This document shows positions 1-8,754 of a stretch of 64,000 nt of DNA, piece after piece; the first letter of the stretch is position 1; each line of letters starts with the position of its first letter. Where the stretch lies: NCBI RefSeq assembly GCF_027359675.1, contig NZ_CP114786.1, forward strand, positions 5,864,501 to 5,928,500. The letters run 5' to 3'. The stretch is from Roseibium sp. Sym1 (GTDB lineage Bacteria > Pseudomonadota > Alphaproteobacteria > Rhizobiales > Stappiaceae). The position numbers and the translations under genes are program-made. Below the pieces are notes generated by a model, which made no database searches, was not told where the DNA came from, and saw only the letters and a program-made list of their open reading frames with translations.

Positions 1-562
1 CCAGTCCGCGCCCAAGGTTCTGATCCTGAACAAGACGGATGTCGCCAAACGCGAGAAGCTGCTGCAACTGGCCCAGAAGGCCAATGAATATGTCCGGTTC
101 GAAGAGACGTTCATGATCTCGGCGCTGACCGGCGACGGCACCGACGCCATTCTCGACCATTTTGCGTCAAAAGTGCCGGACGGCCCCTGGCTTTATCCGG
201 AAGACCAGCCGTCCGACCTTTCCTTGCGCATCCTGGCGGCCGAAATCACCCGCGAGAAGCTGTTCGAGCGCCTGCACCAGGAGCTGCCCTACATCTCGAC
301 CGTCGAAACGGAACAGTGGCAGACCCGCAAGGACGGTTCGGTCCGCATCGAACAGACCATCTACGTGGAACGGGACAGCCAGAAAAGCATCGTGCTCGGC
401 AAACGAGGCGCCACGATCAAGGCGATTTCCCAGGCGGCACGTGCGGAAATCTCGGAAATCATCGAAACTCCCGTGCACCTGTTCCTGTTCGTCAAGGTCC
501 GGGAAAACTGGGCTGACGATCCGGAGCGCTATCGGGAAATGGGCCTGGAATTTCCGAAATAG
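1..562 (+). CDS. era: GTPase Era, C-terminal part (5' end outside window)
   Basis: Era is an essential GTPase that binds 16S rRNA and acts in 30S subunit maturation. The reading frame is open from base 2, so the gene begins before the window. The visible 186 codons start just before the guanine-specificity motif NKTD (fragment residues 10-13), continue through the G5 motif SAL, and end in a KH RNA-binding domain with the signature VLGKRGATIKAIS (about fragment residue 130). The end and the KH domain fit full-length Era proteins. recO follows 59 bases downstream in the same direction, as is usual in Hyphomicrobiales. The identification is very secure; only the N-terminal GTPase motifs are out of view. 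Confidence 0.97.
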   Translation, partial: QSAPKVLILNKTDVAKREKLLQLAQKANEYVRFEETFMISALTGDGTDAILDHFASKVPDGPWLYPEDQPSDLSLRILAAEITREKLFERLHQELPYISTVETEQWQTRKDGSVRIEQTIYVERDSQKSIVLGKRGATIKAISQAARAEISEIIETPVHLFLFVKVRENWADDPERYREMGLEFPK

Positions 563-621
563 CTGGCGCGGACCGGCGAATCCGCCAAACTTCCCGAAAA
601 ATCTGAGACGGGACCCGGCAC

Positions 622-1389
622 TTGGAATGGAGCGGACGCGGGGTGGTGCTGACCACCCGCAGGCATGGCGAGAGCGACACCATCCTGGAGGTCATGACGC
701 GGGAGCGCGGCCGCCACCTCGGACTTGTTCGCGGCGGGCGGTCAAAACGCCATCGCCCGGCGCTGCAGCCGGGCAACGAGCTTCATCTCACCTGGAAGGC
801 AAGGCTTGCCGATCATCTCGGACAGTTCCAGGTCGAGCCCGAGACCCTGCGAGCCGGGGAGCTCATGACCAGCGGTCTCGGCCTGACCGGCGTGCAGCAT
901 CTTGCCTTTCTGCTGAGGCTCCTGCCTGAAAGACATCCCTATCCCCGGCTTTTCGAAGCCCTTTGCGTCCTGCTGGAGCACCTTGACAGCGCCGACGCTG
1001 CAGCGGCCCTGGTGATCCGCTTCGAACTGGAACTGCTTAAGGAACTCGGCGCCGGCCTGGACCTGAGCGCCTGCGCGGCAACAGGAAGCCGGGACGAGCT
1101 GACCTATGTCTCCCCGAAATCGGCGCGCGCAGTCAGCCGGGAAGCCGGCCTGCCCTATCACGACAAGCTGCTCCCGTTGCCATCCTTCCTTCTCGATGGT
1201 CAACGCCAGGCAGGCAGTGAATTGACCTGGACGGATATTACCCAGGGCTTTGAATTGACGAGCTTTTTCCTGGATCGGCATCTGAGCGAAAACGATCTGC
1301 GCCAGAGCGGCACCAGGGACCTGCTGCTGAATGCGCTGGAAAAACGCTACCGGACGGAGTTTCCCTGGAACTTCCAGGACTTCATCTAG
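622..1389 (+). CDS. recO: DNA repair protein RecO
   Basis: RecO acts with RecF and RecR in recombinational repair by loading RecA on SSB-coated gaps. The 255-residue product has the usual family length. The N-terminal OB-fold opens with MEWSGRGVVLTTRRHGESD, and the later stretch SPKSARAVS is typical of alphaproteobacterial RecO. The start is TTG at 622, because the ATG at 627 is out of frame and family members begin with the equivalent MEW. A purine-rich stretch about ten bases upstream is only a weak ribosome site, consistent with translation linked to era. The gene probably forms an operon with era. Confidence 0.95.
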   Translation: MEWSGRGVVLTTRRHGESDTILEVMTRERGRHLGLVRGGRSKRHRPALQPGNELHLTWKARLADHLGQFQVEPETLRAGELMTSGLGLTGVQHLAFLLRLLPERHPYPRLFEALCVLLEHLDSADAAAALVIRFELELLKELGAGLDLSACAATGSRDELTYVSPKSARAVSREAGLPYHDKLLPLPSFLLDGQRQAGSELTWTDITQGFELTSFFLDRHLSENDLRQSGTRDLLLNALEKRYRTEFPWNFQDFI

Positions 1390-1398
1390 GAGAGCTCC

Positions 1399-1427
1399 GG
1401 GGCACGGGGCGACGCCGTGCCCTCCGG
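1399..1427 (+). terminator. Possible hairpin terminator after recO
   Basis: An 8-bp perfect inverted repeat, GGGCACGG (1400-1407) and CCGTGCCC (1415-1422), has a 7-base loop and an outer CCGG pair. It begins 10 bases after the recO stop. There is no run of T after the stem, so intrinsic termination is uncertain. Confidence 0.4.
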
Positions 1428-1882
1428 CAGTCTCATTTCAACCACCATGGTCGCAACCTGTAATTGCTACCTAACGTCACCCTGGAACGACGGGCACTTG
1501 CCCCGAATAGGCGTGCCGTCGCATGAAACAGTGGTGCCGGCAATCAGGGTTTCTGTGCCTGTTTCGACAACTGCTCCAAAATCAGCTTCAAAACGTGATT
1601 TCCTTCCCGATTCGCGCCCAAAATTCGAGTGTCTTGAAAAATCTGATTGTTAGGCGTCGCATTTGTCATATCGTGGGTCGTACGCATCTCGCCCCCTATT
1701 GCATCGGGAGACGTACAACTCTAAATATAGATACTAACAAGTCATTAAGACATTTTCCGTCGGAGCAATCCGACGCATTCGGGACTGGATCCCTCGTCCG
1801 GGATTTAAGCCGCCGGAACATGCGCCTCTGGGGAGCAGAGCCGTTTTCCGTGATTTCTCCGGGAACGAAACTGGGAGCATGA
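1428..1882. other. Non-coding gap upstream of the pentapeptide/spike cluster
   Basis: About 450 bases between recO and the first gene of the 1883-10665 block hold no convincing gene. The stretch around 1590-1760 is clearly richer in A and T than its surroundings and is the natural place for the promoter of the block. A loose inverted repeat, GTACG...TCTC near 1680 against GAGACGTAC near 1709, is visible. I could not assign confident promoter boxes or an RNA gene. Confidence 0.4.
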
Positions 1883-4800
1883 ATGCCCGCAATCGTTAAG
1901 CCGTCGAAACTTTCCGCAGCACTTCAACCCCAGGCGGTTGAGGGAGGTAGTCTTCTGACGGTGTCGGCATTTCTGCTTTTTGACATAGACGATCCCTACA
2001 CCCTCTACACCGAGCAGGCGCTCTGGCCGATGGTCGCCGAACAGATGCCGGACGGCGGCATCTTCGACAAGGGTCAGCTGAAGCCGCGGGCGGAAATGAT
2101 TGTCGCCGGCCACGCTCTCGCCCCCGGGCACCTCCCGGTGACCGCACTGAAAGTGACGGCCCGTCTGGGCGGCAAGACGAAACGGCTGGCGGTTTTCGGC
2201 GACCGTTTCTGGCGCCTGACAGACCGGGGCGCCGAGATGACCAGCCCCGTGCCCTTCGACAAGGTGCCGATCTGCGAGACGAGCGCATTTGGCGGTGAAG
2301 GCTACCCGCCGAACCTCAAGGGAAAGGGTTTCGGCGCCTCCAGGCTGATCGACGCCGGCTACGATGCCCCTTTGCCGAATGTCGAGAACGCCGACGCGCT
2401 GATCCTGTCACCGGGAGACATGCCGAAGCCGGCCCATTTCGGCCCGATCGGACCAGACAATCCGGACAGGCTCAAGCTGGCCGGGACCTATGACACGCAT
2501 TGGGTAAAGCATGTGTCGCCTCTCAAACCCGCCGATTTCAATCCACTGTTTCACTGCGACGCCCCCGAGGATCAGCGCTTCAGCACCTATCTTGCCGGAG
2601 GTGAAACCTTTTCGGTGACCGGCATGTGCCGGTCCGGGCAACCGGTGGCGGGAACCTTGCCGGGATTTCGGGTGCGCGCCTTCATCCACCGTCTGGAACA
2701 GGACAGTCTGACGGAAACGGACATGGTCTGCGACACGGCGACGCTGTTTCCAAACGTTCGCAAGGCGACGATGGCCTTTCGCGGTGTCGCCAGGTGCAGC
2801 GAGCGATTTGCCGAGGACATCGGCAGCGTGATGCTGGCGGTGGAACTTGCCGGGGAAGCTCCCCGCCCACGGGAATATTACGAAGGCGTTTTCCGCCTGC
2901 GCACCGATCCGGAAGAGGCCTACAAATACGCGCTCGCGGACCATCAGCTGATGCCGGAAACGGATCCTGGGATCCGACTGGCCAAACGCAGGGAGCGGCT
3001 GGAGCGCGCAGAGGCCGAACGGCAGAAATTCCTGGAAGATTCCGACTGGCATTTCCGCAAGACAATGGACGATGCCGGCCTTCCGGCGGACCTGCTGCCA
3101 CCGGTCGATCCGGACCGGGCCAAGGATATCCCCCTCCTGGGCTTGCCAACAGCGGAGGAGATCGCGAGCGGAGACTTCGACATCGCCGAACTGATCGAGG
3201 ACGTGGAGCAGTTCGAGAAGCAGATGAACACCCTGGCCGACCAGGAGTTTGCGCGTGCCGAAGGGCTGCAGCGCAAAGTCGACGCGGCGACACCCTCCGA
3301 TATCAGCTCACTGTTTCCGTCCCGGCCGCTTGCCGGCGAAAAGCAACTGACAGCCTCGCTCCCACCAGGAGACGTCGCCGGGGAGAGCGCCGACTCGCTG
3401 GCCGACCTGCCCGACTCCCTCGAGCAGACGATGCGGGAAAACATCGATCTTGAGAAACTTTCGTCGAGTTCAGACGAGGCGGGAGCAAAAATCTCCGAGA
3501 TGTTCGACCGGCTGGCTGATCTCAAACAGAGCCCCGAGGAGACGTCATCCGAGCAATACCGTCTCGCCTGCGCCCGCGCGCTGCGTCTGCCGGAAGGATC
3601 ACCGCTCTATCCGATCAAACGGCAGCTGGCCGAGATGCAGCTCGACACAAGCAGCCTGCCGGCCTCGCTGGACGACCCCGCGTCGCTCCTGTCGGACAGG
3701 ACAGCCGCACAGCTCGAGCACCCTCTGGAACCGCCATCCGGGGAGACGGGCGCACAGGACGAAGTGGACCTCTTCGGAGCGCTCGGAAAGGCCGGCGAGA
3801 TCTCGGATTTCGGGACGCAGGCCGCGGACACAAGCTTGAAAGCGGCTCTCGACCCGGCGGAACAGGCCCTTGCCGAACACTGCTCTCACCTGATCGAGGA
3901 GGGAATGGAGGACCAGCCTTTGGCCGCGGTTCAGGAAAAACTGAAAAAGGTCGCGTTGCCCGAAGACGAAAACGCCGACATGCCGCTCCTGGACAGGCTC
4001 GAACAAATCAACGAGGACCTGAAGGCATCCCTGGACAGTCTGGAGCCCCGTTTCGCCGAAACGCTTGCCACCGGACGGCAGTTGTCTCCCCAGGCCCTGT
4101 TTCCGCAAGAACCGCTTTTGCCCGGTGTCGCCGTTGCGGTCGGGACCGTGGTTGAAAAGAAACTCGCTCAGGGGCACGACTTCAAGGGCGCCGACCTTGC
4201 CGGCCTGAGACTTGGCGGCCTCGACTTCTCCGACAGGGATCTGTCCGGCACCTTTTTCGAACAGTCGGATCTGACCGGTGCCTGTTTCAGGAATTGCTGC
4301 CTGGATGGGGCCGTATTCACATCCGCGCGGCTGGACAATGCGGTCTTCGAAGGGGCCAGTCTCGCCGGTGTCAATTTCAGCGGTGCCAGCCTCAGGGACA
4401 CGAACCTGAAGGGCGCAAAACTGGCCCGGTCCACGGTCATCTGCGCCGATCTTACCGGAGCGCAGGCGGCCGGCGCCGAGATCGATACAGTGACGTTTCT
4501 TGAATGCACACTGGATGACAGCGATTTTCAGGGCAGCCGGATCGAACAGGTCAGGGTGACACGCGGATCCGCGGCGCGCCTCGGAATGCGGCAGGCAGAC
4601 CTCGACAGCGTCCTGTTCATCGACCTGCCACTGCACCAGGCCTGCTTTGCCGGCAGCACACTGACACAGGCAGTCTTTACGCAGGTTGCCGCCAAGGGGG
4701 CTGACTTTACGGCCGCGGAAATGCGCGAGACCGGCTTTCACGGCGGCTGCGACCTTGCCGCGGCGCGGTTTGAAGGCATCCGGGCGACAGAGACAACCTG

Positions 4801-5131
4801 GAACGGGGCCTTTCTGGAAGAAAGCCTTTACATGCGGGCGAGCTGCAAGTCCTGCCTTTTCAATCAGTGCGACATGCAGTGGGTGGACGGGCGCGCGGCC
4901 TCCTTCAAGAACGCACGGTTCCTGCAGTCGGACCTCAAGTACAGCGATTTCTGCGCGGCCGATTTCTTTTCAGCCTCGCTCAGCCAGACGGATCTGCGGC
5001 GGGTGTCGATGCGGCATGCCAATCTTTACGGCGCCGACCTGATGGACGCCAAGCTGGCCAGTTGCGACCTGTCGAACGCGAATCTCGGCAACACGGCCAT
5101 GAACCATGCAGTCAGCGTGCCGGCGCAATAG
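1883..5131 (+). CDS. DUF2169 and pentapeptide-repeat protein, T6SS-associated adaptor-like
   Basis: This 1082-residue protein has three parts. The N-terminal 310 residues resemble DUF2169, a domain found beside T6SS PAAR/VgrG genes and proposed as an effector adaptor. A charged, Asp/Glu-rich linker of low complexity spans roughly 340-740. Residues about 760-1075 are pentapeptide repeats of the A(D/N)LXX type, seen as runs such as GADLAGLRLGGLDFSDRDL, which fold as a right-handed quadrilateral beta-helix. No signal peptide or membrane segment is visible. The ATG at 1883 is chosen because the ATG at 1879 is out of frame and stops after six codons. It is the first of six same-strand genes. Domain assignment is from recognition; the adaptor role is inference. 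Confidence 0.8.
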   Translation: MPAIVKPSKLSAALQPQAVEGGSLLTVSAFLLFDIDDPYTLYTEQALWPMVAEQMPDGGIFDKGQLKPRAEMIVAGHALAPGHLPVTALKVTARLGGKTKRLAVFGDRFWRLTDRGAEMTSPVPFDKVPICETSAFGGEGYPPNLKGKGFGASRLIDAGYDAPLPNVENADALILSPGDMPKPAHFGPIGPDNPDRLKLAGTYDTHWVKHVSPLKPADFNPLFHCDAPEDQRFSTYLAGGETFSVTGMCRSGQPVAGTLPGFRVRAFIHRLEQDSLTETDMVCDTATLFPNVRKATMAFRGVARCSERFAEDIGSVMLAVELAGEAPRPREYYEGVFRLRTDPEEAYKYALADHQLMPETDPGIRLAKRRERLERAEAERQKFLEDSDWHFRKTMDDAGLPADLLPPVDPDRAKDIPLLGLPTAEEIASGDFDIAELIEDVEQFEKQMNTLADQEFARAEGLQRKVDAATPSDISSLFPSRPLAGEKQLTASLPPGDVAGESADSLADLPDSLEQTMRENIDLEKLSSSSDEAGAKISEMFDRLADLKQSPEETSSEQYRLACARALRLPEGSPLYPIKRQLAEMQLDTSSLPASLDDPASLLSDRTAAQLEHPLEPPSGETGAQDEVDLFGALGKAGEISDFGTQAADTSLKAALDPAEQALAEHCSHLIEEGMEDQPLAAVQEKLKKVALPEDENADMPLLDRLEQINEDLKASLDSLEPRFAETLATGRQLSPQALFPQEPLLPGVAVAVGTVVEKKLAQGHDFKGADLAGLRLGGLDFSDRDLSGTFFEQSDLTGACFRNCCLDGAVFTSARLDNAVFEGASLAGVNFSGASLRDTNLKGAKLARSTVICADLTGAQAAGAEIDTVTFLECTLDDSDFQGSRIEQVRVTRGSAARLGMRQADLDSVLFIDLPLHQACFAGSTLTQAVFTQVAAKGADFTAAEMRETGFHGGCDLAAARFEGIRATETTWNGAFLEESLYMRASCKSCLFNQCDMQWVDGRAASFKNARFLQSDLKYSDFCAADFFSASLSQTDLRRVSMRHANLYGADLMDAKLASCDLSNANLGNTAMNHAVSVPAQ

Positions 5132-5160
5132 CGGGCAGCCAACCACCAGGAGCCAGGACC

Positions 5161-6300
5161 TTGGGCACGGAACAACTGGATACGGTCCCCACGTCCCCGG
5201 AAGAGTTGCGCGACTATGTCGCCCACGCCCAACCGGTAACCCTGAGACACATGCAGAACGTTTCCCTGCATGCGCAGGACCTTTCCGGTGCCATTTTCCT
5301 CGAATGCGATTTCGAAGGCTGCGATTTCTCAAGTGCCGATCTTGAAAACGCGCAGTTTGTCGCCTGCAACCTGTCCAGCTGTGTTTTCTCGGGCGCACAG
5401 CTGACCTCCACACAGTTCATTCGCTGCTTGCTGGCCTCCGCACAGTTCAATACCTCCAAGCTCGAGCAGACCCAGTTCATCGAGTGTGCCGCGGACGATC
5501 TGAGCCTGCAGGACAGCCAGCTCCAGCAAACCTGCATGGCGCAGACCCGTCTTTCCGGTGCCGACCTTGCCCTGGTTGCAGCGGACCGCAGCGCGCTTCT
5601 GGACTGCCGCATTGACGGCATTGCCGTCGAGGGCGCACGTTTCAGCAATTTCATCATGACCAAGGCGGACCTGCGCCAGGTCGACCTCGCGGATGCAACG
5701 ATCGATACCGCCGTCCTGGCGGATGCCGATCTTTCCGGGAAGGACCTGAGCAGGCAGGTGCTCAGGCGGTGCATGTTCAACGGTGGCCGGTTCGCTGAAA
5801 CCAACCTGTCCGGTGCCGACCTTCAGCAATCCCTGTTCATCGGCTGCGACATGAGAAGTTCGGACCTGTCGGGCGCGGGCGCTACATTCGCCGCCTTCAA
5901 CAAGTGCACGCTTGACGGAGCGAAATTCCAGGACAGCGCGCTGACAATGGCCGGCTTTACCGGATCCAGCCTGAGCGGAGCCGATTTCACGGGTGCCCGG
6001 ATGTGGTCTTCGGTCCTCCAGGACACCGATTGCCGTGCCGCGCGCTTTGACCGCACGGATCTGCGCCAGGCAGATCTGTGCCATGCCAATCTGACCGCCG
6101 CCAGTCTGACGGCGGCCGAGTTCGCCAATACCAAGCTGCACGCGGCCAAGACCGACAGCGCCCTCTTCAGCGGCTCCAGGGGGACCACACTCGGCACAGA
6201 CGAGGATCTGCTCGTGGCGGAGGCCTACTCGCCGCGCAAGGTGAGGCTTGACCATGAAGCCGGAGAACACGGCGCCCGCCACACGGAGGCGGCCCAGTGA
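5161..6300 (+). CDS. Pentapeptide-repeat protein
   Basis: This 379-residue protein consists almost wholly of pentapeptide repeats, from about residue 35 to 350. Examples are LSGAIFLECDFEGCDFSSAD and LSGADLQQSLF. The frame is open further upstream, but the residues there do not look like protein. A TTG at 5161 has a good ribosome site (AGGAG at 5148-5152, 8-base spacing) and the repeats begin soon after, so I take that start. It lies 29 bases after the DUF2169 gene and resembles that protein's C-terminal third, so the two probably share a duplication history. A function as cargo, scaffold or immunity-like partner cannot be decided from sequence. Confidence 0.8.
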   Translation: MGTEQLDTVPTSPEELRDYVAHAQPVTLRHMQNVSLHAQDLSGAIFLECDFEGCDFSSADLENAQFVACNLSSCVFSGAQLTSTQFIRCLLASAQFNTSKLEQTQFIECAADDLSLQDSQLQQTCMAQTRLSGADLALVAADRSALLDCRIDGIAVEGARFSNFIMTKADLRQVDLADATIDTAVLADADLSGKDLSRQVLRRCMFNGGRFAETNLSGADLQQSLFIGCDMRSSDLSGAGATFAAFNKCTLDGAKFQDSALTMAGFTGSSLSGADFTGARMWSSVLQDTDCRAARFDRTDLRQADLCHANLTAASLTAAEFANTKLHAAKTDSALFSGSRGTTLGTDEDLLVAEAYSPRKVRLDHEAGEHGARHTEAAQ

Positions 6301-6382
6301 AAAACCACGAAAAAACCCTACGGACGACAGCAACCAGGACCGGCCAGAGCAGGTCCGCGCACGCAGTTTCAGGAAGGACACC

Positions 6383-6787
6383 ATGAGCTTCGTCAACGCG
6401 CAAGGCCCCTTGCCGGGCATCGATTTTGCCTCACCGGATGTGTACATGCAGGTGACCCCCGCCGGGGAAGTGCCCATTCCCTTCATCAGCACGGGCATGC
6501 GGGCAACCGAAATTCCCAAATGCACGAAAGTGCTGACCCAGTGCATGCCGCCGCACACCGTGATGGACCAGGCACCCGTGACCATCAGCGGCCCCGGCCG
6601 CGGTGCCGTCTCGAGCCAGGTCTGCTCGGCTTCGAAAAGCATGAAATGCTCGACCAAGCTCATTCTCCAGAATGTGCCGGCGACACGCGCCCTGATGGAC
6701 CCCACCGGCCAGAATGGCAGTGTGCCCAATTCTGTCGGCAACACGATATCTCCGGCGCAGATCCGGATGGTCAATCCGAGCCCCTAG
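6383..6787 (+). CDS. PAAR-like protein (DUF4150)
   Basis: The 134-residue product matches DUF4150/PAAR-like proteins. It is small and Gly/Pro/Cys-rich, with a Pro-Asp-Val-x-x-x-x-Thr-Pro-x-Gly-x-x-Val-Pro-Ile-Pro core near residue 20 and short beta turns after it. PAAR-like proteins cap the T6SS VgrG spike and carry effectors. The ATG at 6383 has a strong ribosome site (AGGAAGG, about 6 bases upstream). The frame is open back to 6248, inside the preceding gene, but that extension lacks family character. Several cysteines (CTK, QCMPP, SQVCS, MKCS) could bind metal. The neighbouring DUF2169 and DUF3540 genes support the call. Confidence 0.8.
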   Translation: MSFVNAQGPLPGIDFASPDVYMQVTPAGEVPIPFISTGMRATEIPKCTKVLTQCMPPHTVMDQAPVTISGPGRGAVSSQVCSASKSMKCSTKLILQNVPATRALMDPTGQNGSVPNSVGNTISPAQIRMVNPSP

Positions 6788-6893
6788 GTCACGGACCCAG
6801 CCGGCCAGGGCCTGTCAATGCAGGTACGCAGGTCCTCCGGCAAGAGCACCTCCCCTTGGAAACAAGGCAACACGACAATAGAGGGACTTAGCA

Positions 6894-8024
6894 ATGGCAA
6901 CACAACAATGCGCAACCTGCAGCGGAACAGGCGAAGTCAACACCCTGACCTGCCCCACATGCAACGGCATGGGCATCTGCCAGACCTGTCCGACCTGTGA
7001 CGGCAGCGGCCAGACCAACAACGCGACCTGCGCGACATGCGGCGGATCGGGCCAGCAGACAATCTCCATGTCCCCGGCGGCCATCACCGACGACGACGAT
7101 GTCGACATCGATCCCTCGGACAACAGCGCGTTCCTTTTTGTCCCGACAGCAAACGGTTCGGACACAACGCCCGGCGCACTGCTCCGTCTCGGCACCTATT
7201 GTGAAAAGGAAGAAGCCGCCACCGACGAGACCAACGCCAAGCTGTTCTACCCGGACCAGTTTGTCGCCGACGAGGAAAGCGGCCTTGCCACGATCTACAC
7301 GCTTGCCTCCGGCAAGGACGGCAACGATGTGCTTGGCGGCATTCTTCTGGCATGCGATGGCCAGGCACTGATCAAGGCCGGCGAGAAGATGTACATCAAC
7401 TGCGGCGACACACTTCATGTCGAAAGCGGAGACGAGGTAACGATCAAGTCGGGCAACAGCAAGGACATCAATATCAATGCCGCCGAAGGCAACGGCAAGA
7501 TCGTCGAGACGTCCAAGTCGACAACCCGGAAGATCCTCGGAAACGAGTTCACGGAAACCACGGCCGACAGTTTCACGATCAATCACGGCGACACGGTCAG
7601 CATCACCTACGGCACCAAGACCTTCATCACGCTAGGCAGTGGCCAATCGGTTACCGTTGGAGGGAGTTTTACAGGCAACCTGTCCGGCTCGGTCTCGCTC
7701 AATGTGGGACTGTCCTTCAGCGCCGACCTGACCGCGGCCTTTTCGTTCACGCTGTTTTCCGCCAGCCTTACCAAGTGGAGCCTGTCGAAAACCATTACCG
7801 ACCTGTCGTCGAAGGACACGACGCTGGAAGATTCCGTGGCTGTTCTCAAGAAAATCGTCTTTGACGTGGCCAGCAAGCAGTATGACATCAAGCAGTCGGT
7901 CGCCGACCTGGAACGCCAGTCCCTGCAGACGGTCAACAACAACTTCACGCTGATCCAGGCCAAAATCGACATCCGCCAGAACAACACTCTGGTCAATTTC
8001 GGCAATCTTGCCGTTTTCACCTGA
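6894..8024 (+). CDS. DnaJ-type zinc-finger domain fused to a beta-helix (spike-like) domain
   Basis: This 376-residue protein has an unusual architecture. Residues 4-57 contain four CxxCxGxG units (CATCSGTG, CPTCNGMG, CPTCDGSG, CATCGGSG), the zinc-binding pattern of the DnaJ cysteine-rich domain, but there is no J-domain. Residues about 150-280 are Gly/Ser/Thr-rich with alternating hydrophobic residues (for example SGDEVTIKSG and HGDTVSITYG), like the beta-helix at the VgrG/gp5 needle C-terminus. The last 80 residues look like an alpha-helical coiled stretch. It lies between the PAAR-like and DUF3540 genes, so a spike or tip role is plausible. No family name is assigned. Confidence 0.7.
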   Translation: MATQQCATCSGTGEVNTLTCPTCNGMGICQTCPTCDGSGQTNNATCATCGGSGQQTISMSPAAITDDDDVDIDPSDNSAFLFVPTANGSDTTPGALLRLGTYCEKEEAATDETNAKLFYPDQFVADEESGLATIYTLASGKDGNDVLGGILLACDGQALIKAGEKMYINCGDTLHVESGDEVTIKSGNSKDININAAEGNGKIVETSKSTTRKILGNEFTETTADSFTINHGDTVSITYGTKTFITLGSGQSVTVGGSFTGNLSGSVSLNVGLSFSADLTAAFSFTLFSASLTKWSLSKTITDLSSKDTTLEDSVAVLKKIVFDVASKQYDIKQSVADLERQSLQTVNNNFTLIQAKIDIRQNNTLVNFGNLAVFT

Positions 8025-8044
8025 CCCCGGGGAGTTGACCTGTC

Positions 8045-8698
8045 ATGGACCTAGACCAGATGACCCAACCTGAAAACGCCTCGCGGGAACCGGCGACGGT
8101 TGCCCAAGATACCACCCCAGACGGGCGCCTCGTGACCGCGACCGTGGTGCTGACGCTGCCGAAGAAGGACCTTGCCCTCAAGACAGACGACGGCACGGAC
8201 ATCTTTGCGCGCCAGGCCAGCAGTTGCCTTCTGGCTCCGGCCGTTGGAGACCGCGTGCTGGTTTTCGACGGCGGCCCCGACGCCTTTGTCCTGTCCGTTC
8301 TGATGCGCGGTGACGAGGCACGTGTCCCGGAGCTTTCGGTGCCGGACGCGGCCTCCTTGCGGCTTTCGGCCACCGAAGGTCTGGAACTGACCGCGAAAGA
8401 CGTAAATGTAAGGAGCATCCGCTTCGGCGTCCTGGCGGAGACCATTGCGCAAAGTGCGGGCACCGTGAGCCTTCATGCGCGGCGTGTGGTCGAAGCGATC
8501 GTCGACAAGTTCAGTTCCGTTCGCAGCGTGTCCCTGAAGGCGGAGACACGCTCCGCGAGGATTGAAAAAACCGAATCCGTCACTGCCGGCACGCTCGTTC
8601 ACAAGACAGACGGCGTTTCGGTCCAAAACAGCGAAATCTCCCTGATCAATGCCAAGCAGGATATCCGGCTGGACGGCGAGCGGGTCAGCATCGGTTAA
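8045..8698 (+). CDS. DUF3540 domain protein
   Basis: The 217-residue product resembles DUF3540, a family that sits with DUF2169, DUF4150 and pentapeptide genes in T6SS-linked loci. Residues about 25-90 look like a small beta-barrel (ASSCLLAPAVGDRVLVFD), reminiscent of the OB-fold at the base of phage and VgrG spikes. Residues 100-217 are short repeated beta strands (LRLSATEGLELTAKDV, VSLKAETRSARIEKTE) compatible with a beta-helix. The start at 8045 follows a GGGGAG ribosome site and lies 20 bases after the previous stop. A spike-subunit role is inference from fold-like pattern and neighbours. Confidence 0.7.
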   Translation: MDLDQMTQPENASREPATVAQDTTPDGRLVTATVVLTLPKKDLALKTDDGTDIFARQASSCLLAPAVGDRVLVFDGGPDAFVLSVLMRGDEARVPELSVPDAASLRLSATEGLELTAKDVNVRSIRFGVLAETIAQSAGTVSLHARRVVEAIVDKFSSVRSVSLKAETRSARIEKTESVTAGTLVHKTDGVSVQNSEISLINAKQDIRLDGERVSIG

Positions 8699-8754
8699 TC
8701 CGGTGCCCAACAGGACAGCAGCCGGAACACCGGCCGCAACGGGAGAAACAATTG

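Noticed and set aside
1417..1882. Two short frames after recO
   Set aside because: No homology-like pattern and no ribosome site.
4867..5160. N-terminal extension of the second pentapeptide protein
   Set aside because: The extension overlaps the previous gene and lacks repeat character; TTG at 5161 has a good ribosome site.
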